A stretch of 50,583 nt of DNA from an uncultured Tenacibaculum sp. (lineage in GTDB: Bacteria > Bacteroidota > Bacteroidia > Flavobacteriales > Flavobacteriaceae): contig NZ_CANLTU010000017.1 in NCBI RefSeq assembly GCF_947494125.1, positions 1-50,583 on the forward strand, read 5' to 3'. Shown here one piece after another: positions 22,369-30,597 of this stretch (position 1 is its first letter; every line of letters begins with the position of its first letter). Under the pieces are notes generated by a model that saw only the letters and a list, made by a program, of their open reading frames with translations, had not been told where the DNA came from and did not search any database. The position numbers and the translations under genes were made by a program.

Positions 22369-24552
22369 ATGTCTACTTTAAGATTTAATGCATTACAAGA
22401 AACGTTGCACAGAAAACCAGTTTTTATTGAAGAAAAAGGGCGACGTTCTGAATTATTCGGGAAGAATGTTTTTAATGAACCAGCAATGCGTCAGTATATG
22501 ACAAAAGAGGCGTATCAAAGCGTTATGGATGCTGTTGAATTTGGAACTAAAATAGACAGAAAGATTGCTGATCAAATTGCGGTGAGTATGAAAGATTGGG
22601 CATTGTCTAAAGGAGCAACACATTATACACATTGGTTTCAGCCATTAACAGGAGCTACAGCTGAAAAACATGATGCTTTTTTTGAAACAATAGAAGGAGG
22701 CGGTGCAATGGAACGTTTTGATGGTGGGCAATTAGTACAGCAAGAACCAGATGCATCTAGTTTTCCGAATGGAGGAATTAGAAATACATTTGAAGCTCGT
22801 GGTTATACTGCTTGGGATCCAACATCGCCAGCATTTATATATGGTACAACTTTATGTATTCCTACGGTTTTTGTAGCTTATACAGGTGAAGCATTAGATA
22901 ATAAAGCACCTTTGTTAAGGGCGTTACAGGCAGTAGATACAGCAGCAACAGCAGTTTGTAAATATTTCGATAAAAATGTTTCTAAAGTAAATGCAACCTT
23001 AGGTTGGGAGCAAGAATATTTTTTAATAGATACAGCATTAGCATCAGCTAGGCCAGATTTAATGATGACCGGTAGAACTTTGTTAGGACATTCGCCAGCA
23101 AAAGGTCAGCAATTAGATGATCATTATTTTGGTTCAATACCTACCAGGGTTATGAGTTTTATGCGAGATTTAGAGCAAGAATGTATGTTATTGGGTATTC
23201 CAGTAAAAACACGTCATAATGAGGTAGCTCCAAATCAGTTTGAACTAGCACCTATTTTTGAAGAAGCAAATTTAGCCGTAGATCATAATTCATTATTAAT
23301 GGACGTGATGGAAAAAGTTTCGCAACGTCATCAGTTTAAAGTGTTGTTTCATGAAAAACCATTTGCAGGAATTAATGGGTCAGGAAAACATAACAATTGG
23401 AGTTTGGCAACCAATACAGGAGTTAATTTATTAAGCCCAGGGAAAACTCCTATGAAAAACTTACAATTCTTAACCTTTTTTGTAAATACAATAAAAGCGG
23501 TTTATGATTATGAAGAGTTGATAAGAGCGTCAATTGCAAGTGCTAGTAATGACCATCGTTTGGGAGCAAACGAAGCGCCGCCAGCAATAATATCAGTTTT
23601 TATAGGGTCACAATTATCATCGGTATTAGACGAATTAGAAAATGTAACAAAAGGAAAGTTATCACCTCAAGAAAAAACAGATTTAAAATTAAATATAGTA
23701 GGTAAAATTCCTGAAATATTATTAGATAATACTGATAGAAATAGAACCTCTCCATTTGCTTTTACGGGGAATAAGTTTGAATTGCGAGCAGTAGGTTCGT
23801 GGTCTAATTGTGCAGGTCCAATGACAGTTTTAAATACTATCATAGCAAAACAATTAAAAGAGTTTAAGATTGAAGTTGATAAACTAGTTGAAACAAAGAG
23901 TTTAAAGAAAGATGAAGCCGTTTTTAATGTATTAAGAGAATATATTAAAGCATCAAAGAAAGTGCGATTTGAAGGGGATGGTTACGGTGAAGCATGGGAA
24001 AAAGAAGCTAAGAAAAGAGGCTTAAGTAATAATAATACAACTCCAAATGCATTAAAGGCTAAGGTTTCAGATAAAGCAATTAAGCTTTATGAAGAAATGA
24101 AGGTGATGAATAAAGTAGAAGTGGAGGCAAGACATGAAATTGAGTTAGAAGAATATTCGAAGCGTATTCAAATAGAAAGTAGAGTGTTGGCAGATGTAGC
24201 AAGAAACCATGTAATACCTACAGCAATTCAATATCAAAATACATTGATAGAAAATGTAAAAGGTTTAAAGGAAATTTTTGGAGAAGAATTTAAAAAGTTT
24301 TCAAAAGAACAAATTGATTTAATACAGAAAATATCAAATCATATTGCAGAAATAAACTCCAAAATAGAGCAAATGACTGATGAGCGAAAGAAAGCTAATA
24401 AATTAGTTGGACAAAAAAATGCTGATGCATACTGTGATAAAGTAACACCTTATTTTGAGGAAATTCGTTACCATTGTGATAAACTAGAATTAATGGTGGA
24501 TGATAATTTATGGCCTTTAACAAAGTATAGAGAATTACTTTTTACGAGATAA
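22369..24552 (+). CDS. glnN: Glutamine synthetase, type III
   Basis: The product has 727 residues, the size of GSIII (about 700-730), the large form common in Bacteroidota. Features: GSIII N-terminal domain with RSELFGKNVFNEPAMRQYM; the catalytic barrel with GWEQEYFLID, KTRHNEVAPNQFELAPIFEE and GINGSGKHNNWSL; the LGANEAPPAIISVFIG stretch; and a C-terminal GSIII-specific helical domain (from about 570) rich in lysine and glutamate. It is a cytoplasmic ATP-dependent ammonia-assimilation enzyme. It is transcribed away from glnII and followed by a strong terminator. Confidence 0.95.
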   Translation: MSTLRFNALQETLHRKPVFIEEKGRRSELFGKNVFNEPAMRQYMTKEAYQSVMDAVEFGTKIDRKIADQIAVSMKDWALSKGATHYTHWFQPLTGATAEKHDAFFETIEGGGAMERFDGGQLVQQEPDASSFPNGGIRNTFEARGYTAWDPTSPAFIYGTTLCIPTVFVAYTGEALDNKAPLLRALQAVDTAATAVCKYFDKNVSKVNATLGWEQEYFLIDTALASARPDLMMTGRTLLGHSPAKGQQLDDHYFGSIPTRVMSFMRDLEQECMLLGIPVKTRHNEVAPNQFELAPIFEEANLAVDHNSLLMDVMEKVSQRHQFKVLFHEKPFAGINGSGKHNNWSLATNTGVNLLSPGKTPMKNLQFLTFFVNTIKAVYDYEELIRASIASASNDHRLGANEAPPAIISVFIGSQLSSVLDELENVTKGKLSPQEKTDLKLNIVGKIPEILLDNTDRNRTSPFAFTGNKFELRAVGSWSNCAGPMTVLNTIIAKQLKEFKIEVDKLVETKSLKKDEAVFNVLREYIKASKKVRFEGDGYGEAWEKEAKKRGLSNNNTTPNALKAKVSDKAIKLYEEMKVMNKVEVEARHEIELEEYSKRIQIESRVLADVARNHVIPTAIQYQNTLIENVKGLKEIFGEEFKKFSKEQIDLIQKISNHIAEINSKIEQMTDERKKANKLVGQKNADAYCDKVTPYFEEIRYHCDKLELMVDDNLWPLTKYRELLFTR

Positions 24553-24586
24553 AAGACTTTATTTAATTAAAGGATTTACTTGTTTG

Positions 24587-24610
24587 AAAAGGGGGTTTTC
24601 CCCCTTTTTT
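24587..24610 (+). terminator. Terminator after glnN
   Basis: AAAAGGGGG and CCCCCTTTT form a nine-pair stem with a TTTT loop, followed by more T. Confidence 0.9.
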
Positions 24611-24955
24611 AATGTTGTAAATGAAATATAAAATATACTTCTCTCCCTTATATTTCCTTGTTTTTTTAATTTTTAAGATTTTTAAAAATTAAGCTCTAAA
24701 GTAAATAGGTATTTTAATAGATAGTTAAAAGTTGTATCTTAGCTATGTTTAAACACGCAAACTATATATAGTTTTTAGTACGACCTACTCAATAGGTTGA
24801 TGAAAATGAAAAGTGACGCACCTCAGTCATATCATTTTACCCTAGTAATTTTATTCTACCCCAATATTTTAATAACATACCCTAATCGTTATAAGTATAT
24901 AGCGTAGATATATGGTATGTTAAAATTTAACTAACGTATTTTAAAATTATTAATT
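24611..24955 (+). promoter_or_regulatory. Leader region of the curli operon
   Basis: These 345 bases hold no gene. TATCTTAG (24735-24742) resembles a -7 element and is identical to the one before the sensor kinase gene at 36720, but a TTG box at the right distance is absent. If used, the curli message has a leader of about 210 bases, long for this group and a possible site of regulation. The leader has no strong hairpin that I can see. Confidence 0.35.
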
Positions 24956-25960
24956 ATGAAAAAATTATTAATAGTAGCTTTATGTTTAGCTACAGGTATG
25001 GCATTTTCTCAAACGCAAAATGTTTATAGTCCGTCAATTCAGGATGCTATTGGGAAAAGAGCTGGTACGCCAACACATGCAAAAGCAAGAACTAATGCTG
25101 AAAAACCAGTATGTGCTGACTGTGAAGTGGAGCAAGTAGAGTGTCCAGAAGACTTTATTATTGAAGGAAAAAATAAAGTAGATATCCAGCAGATTGGTGA
25201 TAGTAACCAAGCTAAAGGAGAGCAGTATGGTAACAGTAACATGTCATTAATTAGACAAGATAATTCTAACTTTGTTCCAGGAGGAGAAGGTAATTTAGCA
25301 TCTACTGAACAAATAGGTAATGGTAACGGAGCTGATGTTAAACAATTTGGTAATGCAAATAAGGCTCGTGTTTGGCAAAGTGGTGATGGTAATTATGCAA
25401 AACAAGATATAGGAGACGATTCAGCTAAACAGGCAGAAGGTAACTTAACTTATGTAGCGCAATGGGGTGACGATAATAAATCGTATCAAAGACAAAGATA
25501 TGATAATAATGAAGCTTCAGCATATCAAACAGGAAATAGAAATTCAGTTGTGCAAAAGCAAACTAGTGGGCCAAATGGATCTAGTGGTAGTGTAGCTTTT
25601 GCAAATCAAATTGGAGATGATAATGCAGCAGAACAAGACCAAACAGGTTCTCATAACTATGCGTCTGTTTATCAGTCAGGAAATGGAAATAGTTCATTAG
25701 AAACTCAGACAACTACAACTGATGACCCAAGTATTTGTAACATATCTACAGTTAATCAAGTAGGAGATGATAATAAATCATGTGTTACTCAAGACTCAGA
25801 TATGGGTAATAACTGTAGTTTGGTAAATCAAATTGGAGATAAAAATTCATCTGTAGTAAATCAAATAGCTAACCAAGGAGGAAACAATGCTTCATGTGTA
25901 TTACAAAGAGGTAATATGAATAAAGCACAAGTTATTCAAACTGGACCAGGTAGTATTTAA
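24956..25960 (+). CDS. Curlin-repeat amyloid subunit (CsgA-like, large)
   Basis: The product has 334 residues, about twice E. coli CsgA. A signal peptide (1-18, ending AFSQ) is followed by a linker with cysteine pairs (PVCADCEVEQVECPED). From about 70 to the C terminus come curlin repeats of the form QIGDxNxAxxxQxGNxNxxxxxQ, around 12 in number, some interrupted by inserts. Gln and Asn in such repeats stack to form the amyloid core. It would be secreted through CsgG and polymerise on the cell surface. Cysteines scattered in the repeats (for example NISTVNQVGDDNKSCVTQ) are unusual for curlin. It is the first gene of the curli operon. Confidence 0.85.
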   Translation: MKKLLIVALCLATGMAFSQTQNVYSPSIQDAIGKRAGTPTHAKARTNAEKPVCADCEVEQVECPEDFIIEGKNKVDIQQIGDSNQAKGEQYGNSNMSLIRQDNSNFVPGGEGNLASTEQIGNGNGADVKQFGNANKARVWQSGDGNYAKQDIGDDSAKQAEGNLTYVAQWGDDNKSYQRQRYDNNEASAYQTGNRNSVVQKQTSGPNGSSGSVAFANQIGDDNAAEQDQTGSHNYASVYQSGNGNSSLETQTTTTDDPSICNISTVNQVGDDNKSCVTQDSDMGNNCSLVNQIGDKNSSVVNQIANQGGNNASCVLQRGNMNKAQVIQTGPGSI

Positions 25961-25966
25961 TAGTTT

Positions 25967-26005
25967 AAAATGGAGTGAGAATAATATTCTCGCTCCATTT
26001 TTTTA
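25967..26005 (+). terminator. Strong hairpin between the two curlin-like genes
   Basis: AAAATGGAGTGAGAAT (25967-25982) and ATTCTCGCTCCATTTT (25986-26001) form a 16-pair stem (one G-U) with a three-base loop, followed by T. It looks like an intrinsic terminator inside the operon, so it probably lets only part of the transcription continue into csgB/E/F/G, or protects the 3' end of the subunit message. Confidence 0.85.
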
Positions 26006-26022
26006 AATTAAAAAACAAAGAT

Positions 26023-26460
26023 ATGGGAGTGATTAAAAAAATAATTGTTGTTTTAGTTTTATTGTTTTCATTTTTGTTAAATGCTCAAAATGAAAAGCTT
26101 CCTAGCTATTTTTCAAATGAATTGCAGTTAAATCAAATAGAATTATCAGAAAAATATAATAACGGTTTTCAAGTTAGATTGCAACAAACAAATAGCACAA
26201 TAATTTCGTTAAAGCAAATTGGTAATGAAAATATAGCAAACATTGATAATAAACTAGCACAAGGAAAACATAAAGTATATCAAATAGGAAATCAAAATAA
26301 TTATCAGTTTTTGAATTATAGAAATAATCAACAAATAAATTTAGGAATACTACAAACAGGAAATGCTAATTCATTAAAAATTATTGGCACAAACTCTATG
26401 TTTAGTAATCTTAAAATAACTCAATTTGGAGGGGCTAGTATGAATATTATTAATTATTAG
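26023..26460 (+). CDS. Small curlin-like protein (CsgB-like nucleator candidate)
   Basis: The product has 145 residues from the ATG at 26023; an upstream in-frame start would lie inside the terminator hairpin. A signal peptide (1-21, ending LLNAQ) is followed by a short N-terminal segment and about four curlin-type repeats: LKQIGNENIANIDN, VYQIGNQNNYQFLN, ILQTGNANSLKII, ITQFGGASMN. Few repeats and the position behind the major subunit suggest a nucleator like CsgB. It ends two bases before csgE, so it is in the same transcript. Confidence 0.75.
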   Translation: MGVIKKIIVVLVLLFSFLLNAQNEKLPSYFSNELQLNQIELSEKYNNGFQVRLQQTNSTIISLKQIGNENIANIDNKLAQGKHKVYQIGNQNNYQFLNYRNNQQINLGILQTGNANSLKIIGTNSMFSNLKITQFGGASMNIINY

Positions 26461-26462
26461 TT

Positions 26463-27191
26463 ATGAATATTAGCTTTAAAAAAAATACTGCTTTTTGGGT
26501 GTTAGCTGTTTTTTTTGTATCTTTTGTTTGTGGTCAAGAGTTTGATAACTACAAAGTTAAGGGTGGTATTAATTTAATTAAAACAGATGATTTTTTAACA
26601 TTAAGAGCTCAGGTGTTGAACCTAGAACAATTTTTTATAGATGAGTTGAACTACAATTTTGTAGCATTAAAAAAAGGAGCTTCAGGGAATTATTCAAAAA
26701 ATAGCCAGTCAAATGATTTTTCACTTAGGCCTAAAGAAGAAAAACAATTATCGGTTATTAAGATAAATGTAAAAAAGAATGAGGAACTTAAAGTGTACTT
26801 ATTTATAAAACATAAAAATAAGTTAATCCACAGAGATACTTTATTTCTTATTCCAAAAGAGAAAGTGAAAAAGGTAGTAAATGAAGCACAATTTTTAATT
26901 AGAGGAATTGTAATAGATGAAGCAATTACCAGAATAGGTAAAGATTATCATGATTTTTTTTATAAAGAGTATTTAGTAACAGGTAAAAATTACCCTTTTA
27001 TAGTGAAAATAGTAGAAAAACCAGCGCTAGGCCGTAATAGTATGCTGTCAATAGAAGTAGAAGGAAAAAAAATTCACGAGTTTTTTGCAAGACCACAAGA
27101 AGATTATTTAAAAACGAATGTTGTAAGAGCGATGAGGAAGCTAAGAGTGTATAATCAAAAGTATAAATCAACTTTTAGTAGAAAAATATAA
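26463..27191 (+). CDS. csgE: Curli assembly protein CsgE with N-terminal extra domain
   Basis: The product has 242 residues, about twice E. coli CsgE. A signal peptide (1-25, ending VCGQ) precedes a beta-rich domain (about 27-135) that resembles a CsgH-like or immunoglobulin-type fold. The C-terminal 105 residues are the CsgE part: GIVIDEAITRIGKDYHDFFY, then IVKIVEKPALGRNSMLSIEV and FFARPQEDYL. CsgE is a periplasmic adaptor that caps the CsgG pore and directs subunits to it. The extra domain may be a built-in chaperone against early amyloid formation; this is inference. Confidence 0.85.
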   Translation: MNISFKKNTAFWVLAVFFVSFVCGQEFDNYKVKGGINLIKTDDFLTLRAQVLNLEQFFIDELNYNFVALKKGASGNYSKNSQSNDFSLRPKEEKQLSVIKINVKKNEELKVYLFIKHKNKLIHRDTLFLIPKEKVKKVVNEAQFLIRGIVIDEAITRIGKDYHDFFYKEYLVTGKNYPFIVKIVEKPALGRNSMLSIEVEGKKIHEFFARPQEDYLKTNVVRAMRKLRVYNQKYKSTFSRKI

Positions 27192-27210
27192 AATTTAAAT
27201 AGAAATAGAT

Positions 27211-27618
27211 ATGAAACAAAAATTACTACTTTTTTTATTTTTAGTCTCTAGTTTTGTGTATTCGCAAGATTTGGTATACAGACCAATAAGTCCATTTTTT
27301 GGAGGGGACACATTTAATTACCAGCAAATTATAGCTTCTGTAACAGCACAAAATGATTTTACAGAAGAAGATGATAGTCAAAGAAATGTACCTACAGACT
27401 TAGAAAATTTCACAAATAGTTTAAATAGAAGATTGCTTAGTTCGTTGTCGCAAAGTTTATTTCAACAGCAATTAGGGAATACAAATTTAACAGTGGGTAC
27501 CTATACTTTTGGAGACTTGGTTGTAGAAATTACACCAGGTACTAATGGCTTGAATGTGAGTATACTTAATGTGACTACAGGAGAGCAAACACAAATTACA
27601 ATCCCTAACGGTAACTAA
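27211..27618 (+). CDS. csgF: Curli assembly protein CsgF
   Basis: The product has 135 residues, the usual CsgF size. A signal peptide (1-18, ending VYSQ) is followed by the mature start DLVYRPISPFFGGDTFN, matching the conserved CsgF N terminus (YxPxNPxFGG) that inserts in the CsgG channel and makes its second constriction. The central helix LNRRLLSSLSQSLFQQQL and a C-terminal four-strand region (TYTFGDLVVEITPG) complete the family pattern. It acts at the outer face of the pore to link secretion to nucleation. The gene is 19 bases after csgE and six before csgG. Confidence 0.92.
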   Translation: MKQKLLLFLFLVSSFVYSQDLVYRPISPFFGGDTFNYQQIIASVTAQNDFTEEDDSQRNVPTDLENFTNSLNRRLLSSLSQSLFQQQLGNTNLTVGTYTFGDLVVEITPGTNGLNVSILNVTTGEQTQITIPNGN

Positions 27619-27624
27619 ATAACT

Positions 27625-28965
27625 ATGAAAAAATGCACAAGTATAATTTACTTGTTAATACTATGCGTATTAACGAGCTGCGGAGCTTATTTTAACCAAC
27701 CATTTACTCAAACAAAAGCAAGAATAGGAGAAAGTACTTCTCCAGAGGCTTTAGCAAAGAGTTTTTTACCATCAGATAAAATTATTGTAGGAGTTTATAA
27801 GTTTCGAGATCAAACGGGACAATATAAACCTGTTCAAAATGGATCAACATTTAGTACAGCAGTAACACAAGGTGGTACAACAATTTTATTAAAATCACTA
27901 GAAGAGTCCGGATGGTTTAGACCTATAGAACGAGAGAATATAGGGAATCTACTAAACGAACGTCAAATAATTAGAAATACAAGGCAAGAGTATGCAAATG
28001 GAAAAAAAGTAACCATGCCGCCATTACTTTTTGCAGGTACAATAATTGAAGGAGGAGTCGTTTCATATGACTCTAATATTATTACAGGAGGCTCAGGGTT
28101 GCGATATTTTGGTGTTGGAGCATCTAATCAATACCGTCAAGATAGAATTACTGTTTATTTAAGGATAGTTTCTACATCAACAGGAGAGATTTTGAAGAAT
28201 GTATATGTTTCAAAAACAATACTTTCTCAAGGAATATCAGCAAATTTATATCGCTATGTTTCCTTGAGAAGATTATTAGAAGTTGAAACAGGGGTTACAA
28301 AAAACGAACCATCTCAGTTGGCTGTAAAAGAAGCCATAGATAAAGCAGTAGATTTATTAATAGTTGAAGGAGTTGTTGATGGAATTTGGCAGCCAAAAGG
28401 AGGTCAACCAGCGATAGATTATATAAAGGAAGTATATAGGAAAGAAAAAATAGAAGCGAAAAGCACAAAGCTTTTTAATAGAAAAGAAGAAAATAGAAGA
28501 GATAAATTGGCTATAGGAGCTAGTATGGGAATGTCTAGAATTAGTGGCGATTATGCTAGTTCAACATATCAATTTGGTTTCGATTTTAAATTTAAATACA
28601 CATTTAAAGATCCTAAGTTTAATTTTTGGGGAACAATAGGAAGATTTGAATTAGATAATAAGAGAACTTTTCATGAAGCTTTTATAACATCAGGGCTTAA
28701 TTTAGAATATACAATTTTACCATATGAAAAATTCACACCATACATCTATGGGGGAATTGGATCTATATCAAGGAAAAACTTAGAACATACTTTTTTTAAA
28801 TTCCAAGGAGGATTGGGAGTAGAATATTTAATTACAAATAAGGTTGGGATTTTTGTAAATGGAGAATACAACATGCTGCTAAGTGATAATTTAGATAGGC
28901 AAATAGTTGGTGAGAAAAACGATTTAGTATGGCGTTTTGGAGCAGGTATTAATGTCTATTTTTAA
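27625..28965 (+). CDS. csgG: Curli secretion channel CsgG with C-terminal barrel-like extension
   Basis: The product has 446 residues; E. coli CsgG has about 277. It is a lipoprotein with lipobox LTSC and C19. The CsgG domain (about 20-270) includes KIIVGVYKFRDQTGQYKP, TILLKSLEESGWFRPIERE and LLFAGTIIEGGVVSYDSN. CsgG forms a nonameric outer-membrane pore for curlin export. Residues about 290-446 add a second domain with alternating strands and terminal Phe (INVYF), typical of an OmpA/OmpX-like outer-membrane barrel, as seen in some Bacteroidota CsgG proteins. This would give each ring nine extra barrels or surface domains. Confidence 0.9.
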   Translation: MKKCTSIIYLLILCVLTSCGAYFNQPFTQTKARIGESTSPEALAKSFLPSDKIIVGVYKFRDQTGQYKPVQNGSTFSTAVTQGGTTILLKSLEESGWFRPIERENIGNLLNERQIIRNTRQEYANGKKVTMPPLLFAGTIIEGGVVSYDSNIITGGSGLRYFGVGASNQYRQDRITVYLRIVSTSTGEILKNVYVSKTILSQGISANLYRYVSLRRLLEVETGVTKNEPSQLAVKEAIDKAVDLLIVEGVVDGIWQPKGGQPAIDYIKEVYRKEKIEAKSTKLFNRKEENRRDKLAIGASMGMSRISGDYASSTYQFGFDFKFKYTFKDPKFNFWGTIGRFELDNKRTFHEAFITSGLNLEYTILPYEKFTPYIYGGIGSISRKNLEHTFFKFQGGLGVEYLITNKVGIFVNGEYNMLLSDNLDRQIVGEKNDLVWRFGAGINVYF

Positions 28966-28978
28966 AAAAGAAATTCAG

Positions 28979-30490
28979 ATGAAAAAAATAATTAAAAAAA
29001 TAAGCTTGTTGTTACTAATACTCGTTTTTATTCAATGTGGTGAAGATGGAACTGTAGGTTTAATAGAATATGGAGATTTAACGGGGAAAGTTGTTAAAAA
29101 GGACGGTTTTATTCCATTAGAAAATGTAAAAATAACATTGTCGCCTACAAATAATACGGTATTTACAGATGCAGAAGGAAATTTTAAATTTGAAAGAGTA
29201 GAGGTACAAGAATATTCGGTACAAGCAACAAAAGAAGGGTATTTAGATAAATTTGAAGGTGCTACAGTGAGTGTAGAAGCTGTAGTAAATGTTGTTTTAG
29301 AAATGGAGATTTCAACAGCTTTGAATAAACCACCAACAAAACCTGAACTTTTAACACCAAACGATGGGATAGTAGATTTACCAAACGAAGTAGAATTAAC
29401 ATGGGAATCAACAGATCCTGAAGAAGACGAATTAACGTATGTTATTGAAATTAGAAATGATTTTAATAATGATGTAACTAGAATTACAGATATTAAAGAA
29501 AAAAAGCATCAATTATCTGATTTGAAATATGGAGCAAAATATTTTTGGAGTGTTGAAGTAACTGATGGTATAAATACAGAAGTTATAAGTAGTATTCGGT
29601 CTTTTACAATTAAAAGCGACCCAGGAAATCGATATTTTTATGTGAAGAATGAAGGAGGGAATAATGTTATTTATTCTTCAAGTTTTAACGACGCAAATAA
29701 TGAAGTTTCAAATACAGTTCAGTTAACAAATTCTAACTTAAATTCATGGAGACCAAGGAGAAATAACATAACAAATTTAATAGCTTTTCTAAGGATAGAT
29801 AATAATGAGGCACATATCTATACAATGAAAACCAATGGAAATGATATTCAAAAAGTAACATCAACAATTCCAGTAGCAGGTTTTAATTTAAATGAAATGG
29901 ATTTTTCATGGTCGCCAGATGGAAGTAAATTACTATACTCTAATTTTGGTAAACTATATTCAATAAACAAAGATGGTAGTGGTTTACAAAGTATATATGA
30001 AACCACAGATGGGAGTTTAATATCAGAATGTGATTGGAGTAGTGATGGAACAAAAATAGCGATAAAAACCAACAATGCAAACGGATACAATGGAGCTATA
30101 TTGATAATTGATACGGATGGAAATGTTTTAGATACTGTTATATCAGGTGTTATAGGAGCTATGGGAGGTATAAACTTATCAGCATCGGGAAATAAATTGT
30201 TATTTGCTAGAGATATTTCAAATCACCAAGCAACAAACTATAGACAATTAGACACTAGACTATTTATTTACAATTTTACCGATATGAGTTTTATTGATGC
30301 ATCAAGTAGTGAAAAAGTAAGTGGAACAAATGATTTAGACCCGAGATTTTCTCCAAATGAAGCAGATCTTATTTTTGTAAACACATCTAATGATGGTATT
30401 TCGCAAAAAAATATAATGAGAACTAATTTATCAGGAAATATAGAGCGTACAATTGTATTTGCAAATGCTATAATGCCAGATTGGGAATAA
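28979..30490 (+). CDS. Lipoprotein with carboxypeptidase-regulatory, FN3 and propeller domains
   Basis: The product has 503 residues from the ATG at 28979; an in-frame start at 28937 lies inside csgG. Lipobox VFIQC with C20 makes it a lipoprotein. Domains: CarboxypepD_reg-like (about 32-105, LTGKVVKKDGF...FTDAEGNFKFERV), fibronectin III (about 117-205, with ELTWESTDPEEDELTYVIEI), then a TolB/PD40-type beta-propeller (about 215-503, with FSWSPDGSKLLYS and CDWSSDGTKIAIK). It closes the curli operon, with 14 bases after the csgG stop. It may hold fibres or sense surface polymers; no such role is proven. Confidence 0.8.
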   Translation: MKKIIKKISLLLLILVFIQCGEDGTVGLIEYGDLTGKVVKKDGFIPLENVKITLSPTNNTVFTDAEGNFKFERVEVQEYSVQATKEGYLDKFEGATVSVEAVVNVVLEMEISTALNKPPTKPELLTPNDGIVDLPNEVELTWESTDPEEDELTYVIEIRNDFNNDVTRITDIKEKKHQLSDLKYGAKYFWSVEVTDGINTEVISSIRSFTIKSDPGNRYFYVKNEGGNNVIYSSSFNDANNEVSNTVQLTNSNLNSWRPRRNNITNLIAFLRIDNNEAHIYTMKTNGNDIQKVTSTIPVAGFNLNEMDFSWSPDGSKLLYSNFGKLYSINKDGSGLQSIYETTDGSLISECDWSSDGTKIAIKTNNANGYNGAILIIDTDGNVLDTVISGVIGAMGGINLSASGNKLLFARDISNHQATNYRQLDTRLFIYNFTDMSFIDASSSEKVSGTNDLDPRFSPNEADLIFVNTSNDGISQKNIMRTNLSGNIERTIVFANAIMPDWE

Positions 30491-30513
30491 TACGGTATAA
30501 CTAACTCAAAATT

Positions 30514-30546
30514 AAAAAGCGAACGTTAAAAAACGTTCGCTTTTTT
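30514..30546 (+). terminator. Terminator of the curli operon
   Basis: AAAAAGCGAACGTT and AACGTTCGCTTTTT form a 14-pair stem with an AAAA loop, followed by T. Confidence 0.92.
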
Positions 30547-30547
30547 C

Positions 30548-30577
30548 TTGATATGAAATTAAGAAAAACTAAATTTG
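30548..30577 (+). promoter_or_regulatory. Promoter of purM
   Basis: TTG (30548-30550) and TAAATTTG (30570-30577) are 19 bases apart and both match the Bacteroidota consensus exactly. Transcription would start near 30584, so the Met at 30598 and not the one at 30553 is the start. Confidence 0.75.
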
Positions 30578-30597
30578 CACTAACAACAACACAACAC

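Noticed and set aside
25975..26022. Upstream start for the small curlin-like gene
   Set aside because: The added codons lie in the terminator hairpin and precede a good signal peptide that starts at 26023.
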